Assembly: GCA_004352715.1 (NCBI GenBank)
Contig: SCFE01000020.1
Location: 2,458,884 to 2,482,947, forward strand
DNA from: Hofstenia miamia
Lineage: Eukaryota; Xenacoelomorpha; Acoela
Direction: 5' to 3'
Length of the DNA stretch: 24,064 nucleotides
Below, piece by piece: positions 20,406 to 24,064 of the stretch. Under the pieces are notes generated by a model that searched no databases, was not told the origin of the DNA, and saw only the letters and a program-made list of their open reading frames with translations. Position 1 is the first letter of the stretch. Each line of letters opens with the position of its first letter. Made by a program: the position numbers and the translations under genes.

Positions 20406-21524
20406 GTAATCTGATGGGGAAAATAAGCAAAAATGGTTGTAGAAGAACTCTACAACCTCTATAACTTGTCTCCAATTTCTGCTGGCAGCACAGGCTAAGG
20501 CTACTCTGATCAGTTTAATGATAGTGTGATTTAGCTGCTCAACAACACCATTTGATTGAGGATGATATGCAGTTGTGAAGTTGTGCACAATTTCTAGTTC
20601 TTTCATGAGGTTGGCCATCAGGTTATTCTCAAATTGAGGACTGTGGTCAGAAACCAATCTTTCCATCAGTCTGAGTTTGAAGATCCACTCCTTTACGATT
20701 TTTCCTCTGATGGCTTTGGCTGTAGTATTGTTAAGCAGAATGAGTCTCACATATTTCGTGAAATGGTCTATCAAGACCAGAAGGTACAGAAAACCCTCCT
20801 TGTCCCTTGAAAATTTCTCTAGGTCCATATGGACTACTTCATTAGTTCTTTTGGCAACCCAACTGTGGAGCTTGGCTCTCTGTTCTGGAAAGTGTCCAGC
20901 TCCCTGAAGCAGGCATGCTTCACACTTGTCTATTACATCCTGAACAGTAGCTCTTATTCCTATCATGATGTATCAATTGTTAAAAGTTTGCTTGTTCTGT
21001 ATAATCCCTAGGTGACCTCATTTATGGATCTTCTGGACAAGATCCCTCTTAAAATATTCGGGGATTGCCAGATGGTTATTCTGGCTATGTGCATAAAGAA
21101 GCCCAGCTTCAGTGACTTTCTAGTGGTAACATTGGAAATAACTTTTGGCAAAATCACTTATAGCATGATTGTGGTTATTTACTTTTGAGATGATTTCCAA
21201 TAAGATCTTATCATGTAGCTGATGGACTGAAATTTCCTTCTCTGATATCTCTTCCTCCACCATGATGGGGAGGATTGCTTTCCTGTTTCAATCAGCATTA
21301 ATGTCAGGAAGGAGTTCATAGTCATATGCTGGGATAAACCCAAAAGGAGTCTTCTCACCAGGTGGCTTCCAAAGGTTACTCTTGTAACTAGGAAGAGTGG
21401 TAAAATAGTCTGCATTGAGATGTAATCTCCCCAGGTCGTGGGTGATTGTAAAGGTGAAGTTGTTTAAATATTCTAGCCACTGGGCAACAATATTCAACTT
21501 GTTGCCAGAGAACTTTTTAACCAT
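20406..21524 (-). pseudogene. Ty3/gypsy-like pol: end of RNase H and integrase
   Basis: A single minus-strand frame from 21524 to 20403 is broken only by four stops (21288, 21120, 21018, 20973). It starts with the end of RNase H (WLEYLNNFTFTITHD and HLNADYFTTLP, equivalent to the H-x-NADALSR-LP block). The integrase zinc module follows: H-K-stop-GHLG, with C15 and C18 of the 187-codon uninterrupted part (M at 20964-20966). The catalytic core keeps Asp48 (VHMDLEKF), Asp107 (SDHSPQF) and Glu143 (NGVVEQ), giving an exact D-x35-E spacing. It would have integrated the element's cDNA into host DNA. The stops are TGA or TAG where Arg or Gln is plausible. Confidence 0.9.
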
Positions 21525-22002
21525 TCTAGTGTGGAGTTATTGGTGTGAACAACAAAGTGATTACCTAATATGAAGAATCAAAACTTCTTCAGATTCTTGA
21601 TGAGCACTAGCATCTTGGATTTTGTTGCTCCATAATTTAGCTCAGCACTTCAGAGCTTCTGGCTAAAGTACTGCACTGGACTTTCCTGACCATTGATAAT
21701 CTGGCTTAAGACACCATTGATGGCAACAGAGCTCTCGTCACAGTTGACTATAAACTCCTTTGTGTAGTCAGGTGTATTTAAACTCTGGATCTGCCTTAGT
21801 TCTTGTTTCACAGAATCCAGTTCCTCCTGTTCAGCCCAGGTCCAACAGAACTCAGTGTTCTTTCAGATCAAATTGGAGATATGTTTGGTTTAATTGGCTA
21901 GTTCAGGAATGAATGAGCCACAATAATTTAGAAAGCCCATTAAACATTGGACATCCTTGCAAGAGCATGGAGTCTCAATGTGATTGAGATGGTCTTTTGC
22001 AT
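21525..22002 (-). pseudogene. Ty3/gypsy-like pol: RT thumb/connection and start of RNase H
   Basis: The minus strand reads, from the gap inward, LMGFLNYCGSFIPELAN (the FLG-x-x-NYYR-x-FI block at the end of RT), F-C-W-T-W-A-E-Q-E-E, PDYTKEFIVNCDESS with the first RNase H Asp, and then VLSQIINGQESPVQYFSQKL. A frameshift near 21510 and stops separate this from the downstream frame. The RT active site, protease and gag would lie upstream, in or beyond the 1000-N gap; sequence right of the gap shows no trace of them. Confidence 0.88.
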
Positions 22003-23002
22003 NNNNNNNNNNNNNNNNNNNNNNNNNNNNNNNNNNNNNNNNNNNNNNNNNNNNNNNNNNNNNNNNNNNNNNNNNNNNNNNNNNNNNNNNNNNNNNNNNN
22101 NNNNNNNNNNNNNNNNNNNNNNNNNNNNNNNNNNNNNNNNNNNNNNNNNNNNNNNNNNNNNNNNNNNNNNNNNNNNNNNNNNNNNNNNNNNNNNNNNNNN
22201 NNNNNNNNNNNNNNNNNNNNNNNNNNNNNNNNNNNNNNNNNNNNNNNNNNNNNNNNNNNNNNNNNNNNNNNNNNNNNNNNNNNNNNNNNNNNNNNNNNNN
22301 NNNNNNNNNNNNNNNNNNNNNNNNNNNNNNNNNNNNNNNNNNNNNNNNNNNNNNNNNNNNNNNNNNNNNNNNNNNNNNNNNNNNNNNNNNNNNNNNNNNN
22401 NNNNNNNNNNNNNNNNNNNNNNNNNNNNNNNNNNNNNNNNNNNNNNNNNNNNNNNNNNNNNNNNNNNNNNNNNNNNNNNNNNNNNNNNNNNNNNNNNNNN
22501 NNNNNNNNNNNNNNNNNNNNNNNNNNNNNNNNNNNNNNNNNNNNNNNNNNNNNNNNNNNNNNNNNNNNNNNNNNNNNNNNNNNNNNNNNNNNNNNNNNNN
22601 NNNNNNNNNNNNNNNNNNNNNNNNNNNNNNNNNNNNNNNNNNNNNNNNNNNNNNNNNNNNNNNNNNNNNNNNNNNNNNNNNNNNNNNNNNNNNNNNNNNN
22701 NNNNNNNNNNNNNNNNNNNNNNNNNNNNNNNNNNNNNNNNNNNNNNNNNNNNNNNNNNNNNNNNNNNNNNNNNNNNNNNNNNNNNNNNNNNNNNNNNNNN
22801 NNNNNNNNNNNNNNNNNNNNNNNNNNNNNNNNNNNNNNNNNNNNNNNNNNNNNNNNNNNNNNNNNNNNNNNNNNNNNNNNNNNNNNNNNNNNNNNNNNNN
22901 NNNNNNNNNNNNNNNNNNNNNNNNNNNNNNNNNNNNNNNNNNNNNNNNNNNNNNNNNNNNNNNNNNNNNNNNNNNNNNNNNNNNNNNNNNNNNNNNNNNN
23001 NN
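22003..23002. other. Assembly gap of exactly 1000 N
   Basis: The round length suggests a placeholder of unknown true size. It removes the 5' part of the Ty3 pol, and base composition differs on its two sides. Long open frames across it are artefacts. Confidence 0.99.
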
Positions 23003-23453
23003 CTTTTAGATGCATACGTTTACTAAGCCTGTTTATTAATATACTACTACATTGCGGCGTTTGCAATTGTGAGCTACACCCACAGCCTATATAAACACAA
23101 TTCCCGCAGATAATAATATTTACCATACGTCACTGTATTAAACATTGATTAATATTTTTTCAACTTTCTACAGAAATGAAGCGATCAAATAGCAACCAGT
23201 TGATAACGGGATTTTTTTTTAAAAATATTTGAACATCGTATTTTATCATTTGCTTAAATATCCATTTTTCAAAAACTAGCATCCTAATTCTAAATCTTGA
23301 ACAAAATGTTATAGGTAAATTTAAACTCTAATTGCTTATACAAATAAATGAAAATTTTTTTATAAAGTCAATTTATGTAACGTGGTTTTGTAAATAAATG
23401 TTACAATTTATTGATGTAATTCAAAAATTTTCATTATTTTTAGATAAGAAAAT
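23003..23453. other. AT-rich DNA after the gap, no recognised gene
   Basis: CpG reappears immediately (for example 23018 and 23054). No continuation of the Ty3 pol is seen on the minus strand. It probably includes intron or upstream sequence of the hAT that follows. Confidence 0.5.
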
Positions 23454-24064
23454 TTGTGGAACAAAAGTGGAAAATTTGCTAAGGAAATGGAAGCAGATCC
23501 ACCATTATTCAAAAGATGCTTCATTGCAAAGGCTCCTTATCGATATCAGACTTCTAACTCACATAAATTTAATTCATCAAAGGAATATTATCGAATGGTA
23601 TATTTTGAAGCATTTGATTGTTACCAGCACTCATGGCCATAGAAAATGTGATAATAAATGGACGGGAAGGCAAGATAAGTTCAGAGAAAGAGTTTGAAAC
23701 ATTATCAAAACAATATCGTGATGACATTGATGTGAGTCGGCTTAAAACAGAATTATTATTACTTCGCAATTTTCCTAGAAAAGGCAAGGAAACTTCTAGG
23801 TTATCATTGTGATATTTTTAGCATAATAGGAGAAAATGTCATAAAGGTTATGATACCTGAAATTTGTCATCTTAGTGAATTATACTTGGTGAATCCTGCA
23901 ACAACTGCCACTAATGAAAGGGCATTTTCCCGGCTTCGACGATTAAAACATATTTAAGACAAACAATGTCGCAATCTCGACTCAATGACATATTTTTTAT
24001 TAATATGTACAGCGAAATTGCTCAATCAATATATATTCGGACTTTAGTAAACGACTTTATTTTG
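23454..24064 (+). pseudogene. hAT transposase (ZMYM1/TTF-type-like), C-terminal half, running off the window
   Basis: The first frame (23454-23642) contains KEYYRMVYFEAFDC, like the YYR-x-x-YFE-x-LD stretch of hAT transposases related to ZMYM1-like proteins. The next frame (from 23618) continues with ALMAIENVIINGREGK and a YRDDID-x-x-x-L-x-x-EL stretch. Further on come VNPATTATNERAFSRLRRLK (the dimerisation motif, ER-x-FS-x-LRR) and, after one more shift, TMSQSRLNDIFFINMYSEI and VNDF at the window edge. At least two frameshifts and a stop (about 23956) break it. It needs a partner transposase to move. The residues around T-x-NERAFS are well conserved, so decay is not very old. Confidence 0.78.

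Noticed and set aside
21179-21415. 78-codon minus-strand frame overlapping the pol frame
   Set aside because: It is a different frame across the RNase H-integrase linker, whose true frame is supported by motifs on both sides.
21947-23126. Four long open frames crossing the N gap
   Set aside because: They are open only because N codons cannot be stops.

Overview
The window is eukaryotic and probably comes from an invertebrate animal genome. It is very AT-rich, has no compact operons or bacterial gene packing, and its recognisable coding sequence belongs almost entirely to transposable elements typical of metazoans: a non-LTR retrotransposon, PIF/Harbinger, piggyBac, several hATs, a FLYWCH-type MULE with apparent introns, and a Ty3-like LTR retroelement. 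I see no host gene I can name, no rRNA or tRNA gene and no CRISPR array. The phylum cannot be fixed from what is here.

Layout. 1-1368 (+) is the 3' part of a LINE open reading frame (reverse transcriptase motifs, then two C2H2 zinc fingers), open from the first base and so continuing left of the window. 1.37-3.15 kb is AT-rich DNA without a recognised gene. 3158-5007 is a decayed Harbinger element with 26-bp inverted ends and a TAA target duplication; inside it lies a decayed piggyBac element (3668-4471) with its own inverted ends and TTAA duplication. Around 5.07-6.54 kb, two identical 226-bp direct repeats flank about 1 kb holding a hAT transposase C-terminal remnant on the minus strand. 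6.5-11.65 kb is mostly non-coding, apart from a neat 225-bp hAT-type MITE (10450-10674). 11657-12800 is a decayed hAT with degenerate inverted ends. 12.8-14.64 kb shows nothing recognised.

14.65-16.3 kb (+) is a MULE transposase relic (FLYWCH domain, DDE-type transposase pieces, two plausible small introns). About 17.8-22.0 kb (-) is a Ty3-like element: RT thumb, RNase H, integrase with an intact D,D-35-E triad, GPF-type C-terminus, then roughly 2 kb of unrecognised broken frames downstream of pol. It is cut by a gap of exactly 1000 N (22003-23002). After the gap the AT-rich background returns, and a ZMYM1-like hAT transposase (+) runs off the right edge.

The most striking signal is compositional. 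From about 14.65 kb to the gap CpG is nearly absent (none seen between 14744 and 17949), whereas both flanks, including old hAT relics, keep ordinary CpG. Many stops in the MULE and Ty3 relics are TGA, TAG or TAA where an Arg or Gln codon is plausible, as expected from C-to-T decay of methylated CpG. That block has either lived under a different methylation regime from its surroundings or does not belong to the same genome.
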